64,000 nucleotides of DNA, taken from positions 12,388,711 to 12,452,710 of the forward strand of contig NW_024037052.1 of NCBI RefSeq assembly GCF_015706575.1, given 5' to 3'. Below the pieces are notes generated by a model. It was given only the letters and a program-made list of their open reading frames with translations, did no database searches and had not been told where the DNA came from. Source of the stretch: Patiria miniata (Eukaryota; Echinodermata; Asteroidea; Valvatida; Asterinidae). Below are positions 25,703 to 38,700 of this stretch, one piece after another. The stretch's first letter is position 1, and each line of letters begins with the position of its first letter. The position numbers were made by a program, and so were the translations under genes.

Positions 25703-25935
25703 CTCTCTAAATTCCAAAGAGTGAAAATTCACTCCATTCGAGTGAAGATTCACTCCCACAGTCGGAAACTAGGGACAAGACGTTTTAGAGTGAAATTTGT
25801 TCAATCGTTAAGATTCACACTCGAACTTCGACTGAAGTGGTTCTTTTTTTCAGACTGTTTCAATCGAAATTAAATGAGAGTGATTTTCACTCTAAAACGT
25901 TTAGTCCCTAATTTCACTTTTTGCAATTTAGAGAG
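25703..25935. mobile_element. Foldback MITE, CTCTCTAAATT ends
   Basis: Ends are ctctctaaatt and aatttagagag. Internally, 'aaactagggacaagacgttttagagtgaaa' has its inverse near 25882-25918. It is rich in the word TCACTC. No coding capacity. Confidence 0.75.
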
Positions 25936-25943
25936 CAATTACA

Positions 25944-26399
25944 CAGAGTGCGCAAAAAAGTGCAACATTTAGAAAACAAATAATTGAAACTGTTTAATAT
26001 TTTTTTTATTATATAAATTATATATTACATTAAAGCCTGACTATTTCTTAATCCACTTTTTTTCCCCCACTAATCCGTTTGGATCACTAGATCCAGAAAT
26101 ACTATCAATTAAGTGAAAGGGTGTTGTCCACTCTATGTGATGTCACCAACTTCTCTGCCTATTCAATGCTTACCCCAGATTCAGCATGTCCAGGTGAGAG
26201 TGGCCCAAGTAAAATGTACACCCTTTCACTTAATTGATTGCATTTCTGGATCTAGGGACCCAAATGGAATGGGGTAAAAAGGAGTGGATTGATAAATAGT
26301 CAGGGTTGAATGTTATAAATAATTTGATTGAAGAAAAAAAATATTGAACAGTTTTAATTATTTGTTTTCGAAATGTTGCTTTATTTTTCTCACACTCTG
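25944..26399. mobile_element. Foldback element with about 200-bp arms
   Basis: Starts cagagtg and ends cactctg. The arms pair over blocks such as aaaacaaataattgaaac, ctagatccagaaat and caattaagtgaaaggg with their inverses, around a centre near 26170. It abuts the previous element. Confidence 0.8.
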
Positions 26400-26939
26400 G
26401 TTATGATGCTACTTTAAACATGTCGTCCCGTGATATCGAAAGATGTCGACATCAAAATGCCAGGACGTGTCCAGGATTTCGACTTCGAAAGATGTCGATA
26501 TCAACTGCTAGGTATTGTTGCCATCCTTAAGGTGAATTATCCGACAATGTCGACAGACAATTAGAGTACAAGAAGTCGACATTTTATATCGTAGAATTTC
26601 AGAAAAATTGTTCAACGAAAAACTCTTTATTGAGCTTAATCGCAAATGAACTTTATTAGGTATAAGAGAAGAGGGAATTCACGGGGACCATTTTCAGGGC
26701 AACTTGATAATGTAATGTTTTGGGTTGATTTTCATACTTTTAATTGCTTCCATTGTAAGTAGACGGCTAACAAACATACCATATTGAATAAAAAAACTGA
26801 AGAAATTAAAAAGTGTTTTGTTTTCTGCGTTAATTATTTTGTCTGAATTAGGCCTATGTCCTCATTTGGTAGTGAGTGTTTGACCTAATTAGTCATATTG
26901 GCCTATAGTATCATCGATTTTATCGAACCAGCCGTGACC

Positions 26940-27050
26940 GATCCCGCAAGCTCAGTGGTCGCGAGTGGTAAGACGTCTGCACTAGAAAGGCATGAAGGAT
27001 CGAGGTCGTGGGTTCGAGTCCCACCCTAGTGATTTTTTCTCACTTTCTCT
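26940..27050 (+). mobile_element. tRNA-derived SINE head, copy 1
   Basis: An A-box-like segment (ctcagtggtcgcgagtggtaaga) is followed by a good B box (gggttcgagtccca, 27010-27023). The 3' part cannot form a proper tRNA acceptor stem and runs into a non-tRNA tail. It shares the block ggtcgtgggttcga with 45006-45085 and 53420-53500. A functional tRNA gene is unlikely. Confidence 0.7.
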
Positions 27051-27165
27051 CGGGAGGTATAACACACTGAGTATACAGGAGTCATACGTCGGCGAAGGGC
27101 AAAAGCTAATATATTCTCCATACCTGTAAACTGTTCGTGTGCCAATGCTCACAGCTCACTATAGT

Positions 27166-28428
27166 CAGGTGGCTTAGATCTAATTTTCGTCAAGATCGTG
27201 ACCGACTGGTCCAAAGCACCAAACTTGGCAGATAGATTCTTATAGACCTAGAGAAGATATTTAGAAGGGGTGACACCCGAAATTCTTTTGGGAAGGGTGC
27301 CTAATTTGCATAAATCCTTAATCCCTGCCGTGTGATATATTTATTCCCATATTTGGGTATATTTTTATTTTTTTATTTTTTTGAAAAGTGTATTTGGGTG
27401 ATTCTACTTACATATCTTTACTTAAATAACATTTTCCAAAGCATATAAGTGACTGAATAATTATGAGGACATAGTAACGATCCAAAATGGCTACTATTAT
27501 GCCCTAAATTGTGCGCATTTACGTTGTCCCTAGATATCATCAATTAGTCTTGCCATACATCAGCATTGATGAACTTCAAATTCACCAAGTAGCTTACTGG
27601 TACAGTGACCCTATTGAAACCTTATGCAAAATCATGTGAACAATGAGAACATTGTGATATTTAGCCCAGAAAACAAAAACTGGGGAAAAACGAGGTGTCC
27701 ATAAATTGGGCTAACAAGTAAGGTGAAGGGTTGCCTAACATGGAAGACTGGAACAAGTTCAAGGAAATTCCCAAAATTATTGTTCAGAAAACGTTTTGGC
27801 GTAGGCAAAATTATTGTAAACAACAATAATCTCTTATTTGGGGGGATTTTGTTGAACTTGTTTAAGTCCCCACATTACCCTTCCCGTAGTAGCCCAATTT
27901 ACGGACACCACATTTTCTCCCCTTTTTTGGTCTTTTGGGCCAAACATCAAGATGATATCAATTTTCACATTATTTCCCACTTACTTTTGTTAGGTTAAGT
28001 ATGTCAGTAAGTACCTTTGTTAATTTGAAGCTCATCAATACCCACGTTTGGCGAGACTAGTTGATGATATCTGAGGAAAAGGTAAATGCGCGTAACTTTA
28101 GGGTAAAATAGTAGCCATTTTGGTGATTTACTATGTCTTCATAATTATTCAATCACTTACATGCTTTACAAAATGTTATTTAAGTAAGAATATGCAAGTA
28201 GAATCACCCAAATACACTTTTCAAAAAAATAAAAAAATAAAAATATACCCAAATATTGGAAAAAATATATTACACGGCAGGGATTAACGATTTTGCAAAT
28301 TAGGCACCCTTCCCAAAAGAATTTAAGGTGTCACCCCTTCTAAATATCTTCTCTAGGTCTATAAGAATCTATCTGCCAAGTTTGGTGCTTTTGACCAGTC
28401 GGTCACGATTCCGACCATATGCCACCTG
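27166..28428. mobile_element. Giant foldback, 1.26 kb, arms about 550 bp
   Basis: The left half from caggtggc is the inverted copy of the right half ending gccacctg. Paired blocks include the gatcgtgaccgact region, gtgccaaacttggcagatag-type sequence, the A/T tract near 27370 with 28220, and agcccaattta near 27705 with 27890. The centre is near 27800. The open frames at 27632-27998 lie in the loop and look non-coding. The transcript would form a very long hairpin. Confidence 0.88.
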
Positions 28429-29725
28429 GCTACTACTGCAACTTGAACAGCGAGGGCTTTATGAATCAGCTACAATATTCTGAAGTCACGTACGGCCACA
28501 TTTTGTTACTGGATTGCGTCTTGTCACCAACTTGAAGGATTCCTGAATCAGAAACCAGCTGGATACCTGTCGTTCAGGGTCGGGTCTCCGCAACTATATT
28601 TGCCCCGGGACTGACCTTTATACAAAAAATCCACGAATCGAGTTATGAAGCATGTGGCAATTCCTTCCTCCGTATGTCGGGTCAAATAAATAGGGTTCTT
28701 GTAATTAAGTTATAGTATAACAGTTCATGCACGCATATGTCATGATGGCTTACCCTGCCAATTTATGAAGAAAATTATAGACTCTTACGATTGCGTGTAT
28801 AATTATGAGACAATTAAGGCTTTCACGGTACGAGTATAGGTCCCTAAACTGTTCAATAACCCAAACTAAATACCGTTGTACGTTATGATAACCAACGAAT
28901 GAGGTTGGAGTAAACTTGTGGCACGTAATGAGACTGCGAAGGTGGTACCTGATTTAATGATCATAACATCTGCATGTCTGTCACGCCCCTTTGGTTCCAA
29001 ATTAACACCATCTCCAAGTGTTGTGCATTTTGTGCAAGTTTTAGTGCGCGCAGAGCATTATAATGGAGTCCGAACAACTCCGTACATAGATGAGCGGGAA
29101 TTTTCCTGCAATATATTATAGGAAATATTTATCTCGATGATGTTCCGTTCGAAAGCTAGACTTGATATCAACTGAGATACGAAGTCAATATACAACGGTC
29201 CACAACGAAAACCTGAGTTATTAGAGAAAAATCAAAATTTGTGTTACGAATACTTATGCTGTGCGGGAGAGTCTTTGATATGTTTACAGCGAAGGACATT
29301 CTTGTTATTACATGAATTATACATCATAATGAAAAAAACGTAGTATAGGGCCTATAGTATTTAATTCGTTGGTTGTGTAAGAATTATCACCAAGATCGAA
29401 CAGTACTGAAATTCGATCACTGCAAACACCGACTACAAATCCAATATCAGATTCCAAAAATATACCGACGTGAGATGACCCAAGGTTTGACCCTCAGTCA
29501 ACGACGGTCCCCAAATAGCAAATGTCCCGCTTGTGGATAGAGCAAGGATTACAAGGCCTTATCAAGATTGATACCATTGTACAACACGGTACGAACGCGT
29601 CCCAGCTGCAGCGGTTGCCACACATCGCCCATGCTGTGCGGTTGATGAGCTGTCATTTGTTATTCTAGAGAAATTCACCCCAGTGTGATCAATTCGTGGA
29701 CAAGAATACTTTGGAGCGAATCAAG

Positions 29726-32700
29726 ATGAAGGAAAAACTTCTAGTTTTGTGGATTTGCGTGACAGCTGGTGAGTATAATCCATTGGGGTGTGTTCGTGAA
29801 TGGGGCCAAGTTTGTAAGGGGGCGTATCCTGCATGCCGTATAGCCATATACATTGCCATAGCGTGTAGGCCTACGCGGCAATGTTTCATGTAAACAGTTT
29901 CTAACCCGATTAAAGGGCCCATATAATGTAAAAAATGTCATGCGATCCCCAAAGTGCACATTTGTGTCCCATTTAACCCAGTTTTCAGTTTTCGTTTCAC
30001 CATTTTCAAGGGTACTTTGGTGCAATTTAACTGGTTTTATACGGATGCGAATTTCTATATTCGAAAGCAACAGTGTGATGTGATTTTAGGTAGAAACCTC
30101 AATGTTAGAGCTATTTCAGCACCACACGTTGCCAGAATTTTGGATATTTTGCTGTCGTTAATTTTCTTTCTTTGGTGATGCGTTGTTCTTGCAGTACATG
30201 ACAGTAAGCTATAGTCAGATCAGCAAAACTGTTCTCAAAAATGTTTTCAATGAGCACATTTTTGGATTCAGAATTTGAACAGAAATCGGGCCCTAAACTG
30301 AACAGTATCTTCTCATGATGACATCACAGCAACAGCGCCCTCAGTTGTCAGGAAAAGCATGGAAAATATTTAAATGTTTAAAGAAGTGCACTTTTTAATA
30401 AAATTAATCAAAAAGGCTGCAAGGCATGTGAAATAGTTTTCATGCATTTAAGGGGAGTAGAAATTATACAAAATTATGTTCCTAACAAAAAATTATATCA
30501 GGATCCCTTTAAAGGTATATTCTAAGATCATTATGTACTTTGTACAATTTCTTTTGGTTTGAAGCAACAAATTGCTCAAAATATTAAGAAAGGTGTCAAA
30601 ATAACTAACCTGTTAGAAATTTCAGCTCAGTGGATACTAATCATTTTGAGAAAACAGAGAACGTTTATGCACAAGTCGATTCCGTTATTTCTGGCATTTT
30701 CGCTTCGAAAGTTATCGTTTCATATTTCTAAAACCACATTTGATGCCTTGTTTGCATCCAAACCATACCAATCCAGGCGGAATAATTTCACAAGGGATAT
30801 AGTAACAAACCTTTGGAGATTACCAAATGCTCCTTCTGTAATATCTGATACTGAAAAATGAAAATGACTTTACTAAAATGTTCAAGAAATATACGAACCG
30901 AGGAACGGGAGTATAGCAGCCCTTTGGAAGTGCGACCCGTCACCCAATATTTTGTTTTCACATAATTATGTTTCAACACTCCGATCGAAAATCCCAAAGG
31001 ATACAACTGGAGTATATCTTTTAAAATAAAATGATTTTTTTCTTCTGAAATCTTGCGTTCAGGGTTGCTGTGTGTAACCGCCAGCCCAATGGCCAGCGGC
31101 CCAGAGGGAGTAGGTGTGGTGAGTCAACGCGGCAGTCGTGTCAGGCGGCAATCCGAAGGCGATGTGCGAAATTGCGACCTAGATGTGAGTCCAAACTGTA
31201 ACACAAGTTTACAGCCATTGTGTTTTCTCCATTCCTTGCTGCTGAGTAACATTTCATTGTGTGTTTAACTATCGTGTTCATGAACCTACTCTTTTTGATA
31301 CTCATGTGCCTCGCCGGTTTTAAACAATTCCGTTTAAGACCGGCTGGAGGATTGGACGCTGATAATAGCCCGAGCCGAAGGCGGCGGATATTATTGGCGA
31401 CAATTAAGGCCCGGCCCAGCCGGTCTACCGGCCAAGCACATATTTATTCCCATTCATGAATCCTTTTCGATCAAAGAGTCAAAACCAGCTTAAAATTATA
31501 AATGTCCAACGTTTTTGTTCAACAGTTTCACCTCATGTTTTTTTCTAACTCCCCTCTTACTATGTTATGGTATGTACTTCTCGCGGGTAATCGTAAAGAA
31601 CTCCTTATATGGATATGGTGCGCGCGTTGAGCGTACTGCGCGACGTGTGGCGCAGAGTGCATGGCATGCTGGTGTAGTGTGAATTTAGGACTATGAAACA
31701 CTGACTTATTGGTAGTACTGCGCATGCCTAAATGAGGATTGTGAACGTTCAATAAATCAAAGGGTAAAAGAGGCTAGCTTTCAAAGGAGTCTGAAAAGTG
31801 TCTAATAAGACCAGCCAGCCGGTGTTTTATCAACCGTTTAAGATTGGCCACGTGACTGGCTCTCCACCAATATGATATGAATGGGTAAACTGTCTGAGGT
31901 ATGAATAGTCTGTAATAGCGATATAGTCTATTATAACTATAAGGATCGCTATGCCATCTGCTTGCCCGCCGCCCTTGACCAGCGGTTGTTGGGATAACCA
32001 CTCAGTCCCCATTGTGATATAACATTTTAGGTTTTGCATGGTGGAGTATATCAGTATCGTTTCGGTTTGCGGTAACCATGGGCGTCGCGAGGGGGGGGGC
32101 AAGGGGGGGCACTTGCCCCCCCCCTGGAAAAGCCAAAATAAAAAATAAAAAAGGAAGAAATAAAAAAGGAAGAAAGAAAAAAAAAAAAAAAAAGAGGCGC
32201 GAAGACAAAGTGGTGTAAATTTAATGAGTTGGGGGGGGGGGGCAAAATGTCCCTGCCCCCCTCTAAAACTGATAAATCGAGAATGTGTTGAAAAATACAA
32301 GCATTTTTTGGCAAAAAAAAATTTTGCCCCCCTCTAGAAAAAATCCTGGCGACGCCCATGGCGGTAACACCATGTGGTAATAACTACTGTCGCTCAGTCG
32401 ATATTTAGTTCTGAAAAGAACTTATCCTGTTTATTATCAACCTTTGCCAAGTAGTTTTAAGAACAGTCCTGCTTTAAGTTATCAATGTCTTCCAAAAGAC
32501 AACTTCTTTTAGAACTTAAAGCAGGACTGTTCTTATCAGAACTAAATCTACTTAGCGAAAGTTGATAATAAGCAGGACAAGTTATTTTGAGAACTAAATA
32601 CCTACTGAGCAGTAGTCGTTACCACATGGTACACACCGAATGTCCCCATTGTGCCTATTGAACGTATATTTGATATATTAGAATTTATATTTTTCATATT

Positions 32701-35700
32701 GTGGTTTATATTTAATGTTTGTCTCTCATGTTGTTTATTTAGCCGCCGTACTATCCTAGCACTGTCACTAACACCACGGTACAAGTCGCAAACCTTCGTC
32801 GGGAAATGGTGGCCAATGGTATCGCTGCTTACGTAGTCCCATCGGAAGATGCACACGGAGTAAGTAACCGACTTACTTTAAGTCCACAAAATATGGGTGC
32901 ATTCATTAGTCGAAAGGAAACAAGATCATTTTCTTTTGTCCGGTATTTGTTCACGCTGGCAAACAGTTCGTAAAAGTCAGCCACGCCTATTCATGGCGTC
33001 GTCAAACTGTCCCTCGAAAGTGACTTCACAGACATTTAGGTGTTTATTACGTGTGCCAAAATGGTCTTTGGTACACAAACTATAGGGCAATTGCAACAAA
33101 ATGTCTTGCTCAAGGACAAAAGACAAGCATAATCGGTTGAATAGGGAGAAAAAAGGAGGTAATTATAGACAATGACACTCCACTTTAATACTTCGACAAT
33201 TTCGTACATAACTTATTGGAAACTTTTGAAAGTCTACACCATTTTAACGTACGTTCTCCAAACTCCATGTGTCTGTTACAGAGTGAATACGTAGCGTCAC
33301 GTGACAAGAGGCGAGCTTTCCTGTCTGGTTTAATGGGGTCAGCGGGTAAGTGTCTTAGTCAAAATGGGAGCAGATCCCAGTAAATTATCTGAATAAAATA
33401 AACCCATGAAGCTAATACCGATTTTTGTGTGTGTGGTCACTCACGAAATTTTAAAATCCCAAGATGACCGCAGTAAAATTGCCAAGATTTCACAAGCCAG
33501 TCATGATGTATGTATATCGGAATCACAGGCCCCATTTTCACGGACACGCTGTTTGCGCAATTCAAGAGTATGCCTACCCTTTTCCCCCTGTGTACTGTGG
33601 ACATCGTCGGAAGCTGTGGCCCAACTGTAGACCTGCTGTAGCCTATAAGTCATGTACATGATGTGAAAGTCTGTTCTTATAATGCGCAACTACTCACGTG
33701 GTCATGACTGTCAATTGAAAACGGTGCACCAACTTCAGTTGGTGCATTGAGCGTTTCATTGTACGTGGAACACCCATTGTTTTGTGTGCAATACAGTGAT
33801 AGCCCCAATGCGAACTCGTGACCCAATTTTCCACAATGCAAAAACTGTAGTGTTGATTTAACACCATTCGGTATCTATATAGGACAACACCAGTAAAATG
33901 TAACACCAGATGGTCCTATACAGATACCAATGGTGTGAACTTAACACTGCAGTTTTTGCAGTGCACGACTGCAATATATTGGTCGCCCTGGTCAGTGGAG
34001 ACCCGAAACACGTGTTCTTGTGAGGGCCCGAGGGACATGATTGCCAAAAAAAAGGCATTTGGTGAAGTTTGTTACTATAACCAACGCAGAGACATGATCA
34101 TTTCTTGAGCTGCTGTTCCTCAGCTAAAAACGGCTCACAAAAGGCATTTTGCGCACGCGCAAACTCCCCACACGATCCGCACCCAAAATCCCAAGAATTG
34201 GAAAGCCTTTCCCGAAGGCTATGCCCCAAATTCCCTAGATTTTGGGAAACATCCCAAGGAGTTGCCACGCTTAGGCCTAATTGTCGATGTACCATTGCAT
34301 CTTACCTTGATGTCTCCTTCTTCAGGGCTCGCCATAGTCACAGCTACCGAGGCTAAGTTATGGACCGATGGCCGGTACTTCCTGCAAGTAAAGAAAGAGA
34401 TGGATTGCCAGTGGGACCTCATGAGAGTTGGTAAATTGGTGTCCAAAAACTTCTCTGTAAATCCTGTATGAACGATTTGCTAAAAATTGAGAGTATTTTA
34501 TGCAATATTTTGCATTCTCTAAATTTGGTCGTCATTGATACCACTGGACTAGACAATTAAATGGCTGTATATCAGTGAAAAAATTAAACCATTATCAATC
34601 TGAATATTTAATCAAATATTAGTGAATTCTGCACTGGGTGTCTAAAAAAAAAACCCGAACCCTCAAATCGTCCTCGTTTTCACAACTTTGAAAACATTAA
34701 ATGGCAAATACTTATACATATTTAGAACGTATAGAACATTAGCTTTCCAACAACGAAAACATCTTTCCAATCGGGTAAATATTTATTGAGTTATTGCCAA
34801 TTAAAAACAAGTACCAGTTTTCCATTTTGTTCACGGCGACTGATATTTTGACTGCCGCATTAAGAACACGGACCGAAACTTGCGTTGTGAAAAAAAGGCT
34901 ACCAAGTAGAGGGCAGAGACAAAGCAGCAAAGTAAACATCTAAGAAGTAAACCAAACAGTTTTTCCCCAGGACTACCATTGCAACATAAAGGATAATTGA
35001 CCAATGTTGCAAATAAATAAAGCACAAAATGAACAAAATAAACAAAGAAAGATTAAAACATTAAATAAAAGCAACACCCTCACCCCAAATTTGTTACATT
35101 GTTAACAAATGCATGATAATTGAAACCGTGGACAGATTGAAAAATCGGCATTTTGGTTGAGTTGGTCATAATTCAGTAAGTATTCACCCAATTGGAAAAA
35201 TATTTTCGTTGCTGGAAAGCTAATGAACTATACTCTCTAAATATGTATAAATATTTGCAATTGATTTCTTTTAAAGTTGTGAAAACGCGGACTCTTTCAA
35301 TGTTCGGTTTTATTAACCACCCTGTACATAATTGCTCTTTTATATCGAATGAGCTTGAAACTATAAAATATGGTCTCGTGCATACCCACACATGATTTCT
35401 ATCGAATACTGAAGAAACTAAATAAAACAATATTGTGATTCTTAGCTAAGGCGATATGAAGCAAATAGAGGAAACAATTCCGAGGATTAGTTGTTTTGTT
35501 TTTCTGAGAGGGTCGAATAATTAATGTTTTTGCAGAGACCACAATGCGCAGTGATATTTCTTTTGAAAAAAGGGATCAGCGAAAATTGATTATTGAAATA
35601 AAAAGGTCAGTCAATCAAGGGCTGATCCAGAACAATTTGTTTTTTGGGGGGCCAAAAAAATGTTTGGTCCCCCCAAATATGGGTCCAAAAAATTACGGCG

Positions 35701-38700
35701 AAATTTCTTTTGGATTCTAGATGCTCTGTGATGCGATCTGAGGCAGTTTTTGACCACTTTAACTAAATTATTTTGAGCAAAAGATGGTGGTGTACGCAGT
35801 GCCTGCCTTTATTGCGACCCACTTTAAAAAGGGGGGGGGGTTTGTTTGGAAGCACTAGTTGGTGGCCTTTAAGAGTCATTTCATTTTAAGAAACGCTTTC
35901 CATGTTTTACAGGGGCAACTTTTGACGATCCAAGTCCTGAAGACTGGTTGGCCGACAATCTCAATAACATGGACATGATTGGATTTGACCCTGCCCTGAT
36001 GTCAGTCAGTAAGTAAATCATTCACACCAAGTAATTGAAAATTATCATGCAGAATTTGAGTCTTCATTTTTTTTAAGCTCCCAGGAGCTTCTACATGTCA
36101 CTTCGTGGTTGCTTGGTCGGTCTGTTGGTCGGTCGGTCTGTCCCTGGTGACCAAAAACAAGTCCCTAATTTTCCCATAAAATATAACTACCAAATTTTCA
36201 TTTAAAGAAAAAGCCTTACACCCGATTTAGACTGTCGTACCAAACAATATTAAGATCGTCTCAGGTAGAGTCACCGATTGTATTAATAAGGTAATAAATA
36301 TATGTACTTGGCCGGTTTAAAACAAGTATATTTAAAACTGGCCTGGGCCTGGACGCTGATAATGGCTCGAGCCGCAGGCGGGGTATAGTGTGACTCAGTG
36401 GTAGTATTGCGCATGCCGAAGTGAAGATTGTGAACGTTCAACCAATAAAAGGGTACAAGGAACCAGATTTCATAGGTGTCCAAATTTCATGTGGCACCGG
36501 AAAAAAGTGTTTAGGACCAGCCAGTCGATATGTCAGCTGCTTAAAACCACCCATGTGGGAGGGTCATGGCCTAGCGGTTAAGAACACCGGACTCATGCTC
36601 TGGTGTTTCAGAGGCAACAGTGAGGTAGGTTCGAGCCCGCCGGATGGACACTCGCGCCCTTGAGCAAGGCACTTAACCATTATTGCTTACTCCTTCGGAT
36701 GGGACGTAAAGCCGTAGGTCCCGTGTGTTGTGTAATCCAATGCACGTAAAAGAACCCAGTGACACTTATCGCTAAGAGAAGGGGTTCGCCCCGGTGTTTC
36801 TGGCCTCTTGTATAAACTCCCACGCGGAGTATTTAGGAGATGAACCAACCAAGAATCAAGAATGTGACGAGCTCTCGATCAATAGGAATGGGTAAATTGT
36901 CTTAGGTATTCATGAATTCTGTAAGTGTTTCAAAGTGTTTAACTTTTGGTGCACTTTCAAGGCCTAATGCAGACCTTCGCAATAGTGAGGTTTGGAGCGA
37001 CTCGGGAATTCAACTTTAGGATTCTTGGTCTTGGTGAAATCATACAAAAATAAAGAAAAAATCACTAATGAACAAATCTTATTAATAAGTCAAAGTGCTC
37101 AACGTGCCTACCTGTACATCCCTATTTGAGTTGTTTTCATTTTGCTGAAAGAATACTTTCAGCAACAGAACTTTAAAACGGTGTATGTGTTCAAAATTCC
37201 GTAACTTGAAAAGTAATTTAAATGATTCTTATACTAAAAGAAAGCTTATTAATTGGGCTTTCAAATGCTAGATTTGGAAAGTGCTACATGCAGAACTTCA
37301 TTAAATAATTGGTCCTGCCATTTGGGTTTCCTTTTTCTTGATTTACCCTGTTGTTCATTTAGCCACAAAAATTACTGTTACTTTTTAAAACGACAACCTC
37401 AAACACTTCCGTTTTTAAACTTAAATTCCTTCTCTCTTTAGATTGTTTTAATCATCCTTTTCCTCCCCTTTTTGGTCCCCTAATCTCTGTAAACGATCTT
37501 CTTTTATCTTCACTCTGTAGGTGATTATGAAGACTATGAAGCTGCGCTGAAGACAAAGATGCCAGACAAGACGATAACAATGAAGTCGATCCAAGTGAAT
37601 CTGATTGATAACATCTGGGACGACCAGCCCCCATACAACCCTAAGACAGTCATCACCGTTCTAGATGCAGCAAAGTATACCGGTAGAGTTGGCCTGGATT
37701 GTGAAGACACTCATGATGAGTCTCCCAAATGCCCCGTTTTAATTCCCGTAGTTATTATTATTATTGATACGGGAAATGGGTCATTTGGAGGAAACTTCCC
37801 ACAGACTTGTGCACATGTAACCCAAACCCCAATTTTACCTTATCCTGCCTTTACAGAAAGTGTTCGTAATAACGATCGTTCGGTAAAGCGATTTTGAACC
37901 GCCGGTACCTAGTTTGACCAATAGTGAAGTCACTGAACTGGCATTTTTCACATCCCGCCACCGCACGAGGAGTCGTCACAAAACTTTAGCAACGGGAGGT
38001 TTTCCCTTTTATTCCTTGGGGAAATAATATACATCGATCGGTCTATATTATAAATTCAAACACGATGTAACCATGGGTGGTTAGATGTCCGGGAATTAAA
38101 AGTGGCCTAAACAGTGTATAATACATGTACAGCCGGTAGTGTTGGTTGTTAATCTGTTGACTTTTTTTCAACAACAATGTTCGGTACGTTTTGAAAATTA
38201 AAACCGGGAGCCAAGGATGATGTTCGGTATAGCCGAATGTTCGGTATAGCGGCGTTCCACTGTATTTATGCTTTGGACCACGAACTAAAATTGTGTCTCT
38301 CAATAGGAGCTGTGAGATAAGGGAGACATTGAAATGTCCTTAATGTCCGGTGTCTCCTGAAGGTATAATTCATGACGACAACATGTCTCCCCAAGGCACC
38401 ATTGGTGTTATTATTAATACTGTGTACAGGCGACAGATTTTGCTTTAGTGTCAATTATTGCTCGGACACGGCTTATTGGGGTGACAAATTGGTGTCGCCC
38501 TTTTCTTAAAAAAACGACCATGAGGAGAAGACATTTTACTATGTCAAAAACCGTCTCGATCGATTCCTCGTGGTCCAGAACATAAGCATACCGAAATTCG
38601 TGTAGGCAGGATAAGGTAAGCTTGGGTTAGGTGACATTTTAGGTATGTGCACAAGTCTATGGAAAAGTCGCCCTATTATGGCATTATTCAGTGTGTTTAT

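Larger units (their letters stand above)
23918..29725. other. Intergenic region, repeat-dominated, between caspase and aminopeptidase genes
   Basis: No exon chain was found in this 5.8 kb. It contains the dispersed repeat at 24010-24580, foldbacks at 25703-25935, 25944-26399 and 27166-28428, and a tRNA-derived SINE at 26940-27050. About 28440-29690 has no recognised element and must include the aminopeptidase promoter; no TATA box could be assigned. Confidence 0.6.

Noticed and set aside
26940..27050. tRNA gene
   Set aside because: Has A and B box-like words but no matching acceptor stem, and shares its core with two other truncated copies; a SINE fits better.
27632..27998. Open frames of 64 and 91 codons
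   Set aside because: Located in the centre of the 1.26-kb foldback and partly mirror images of each other.
31830..32359. Open frames up to 156 codons rich in Phe and Pro
   Set aside because: Produced by poly-A and poly-G tracts of the hAT-like MITE.
36421..36663. 80-codon open frame
   Set aside because: Lies across a dispersed repeat and a tRNA-derived SINE.
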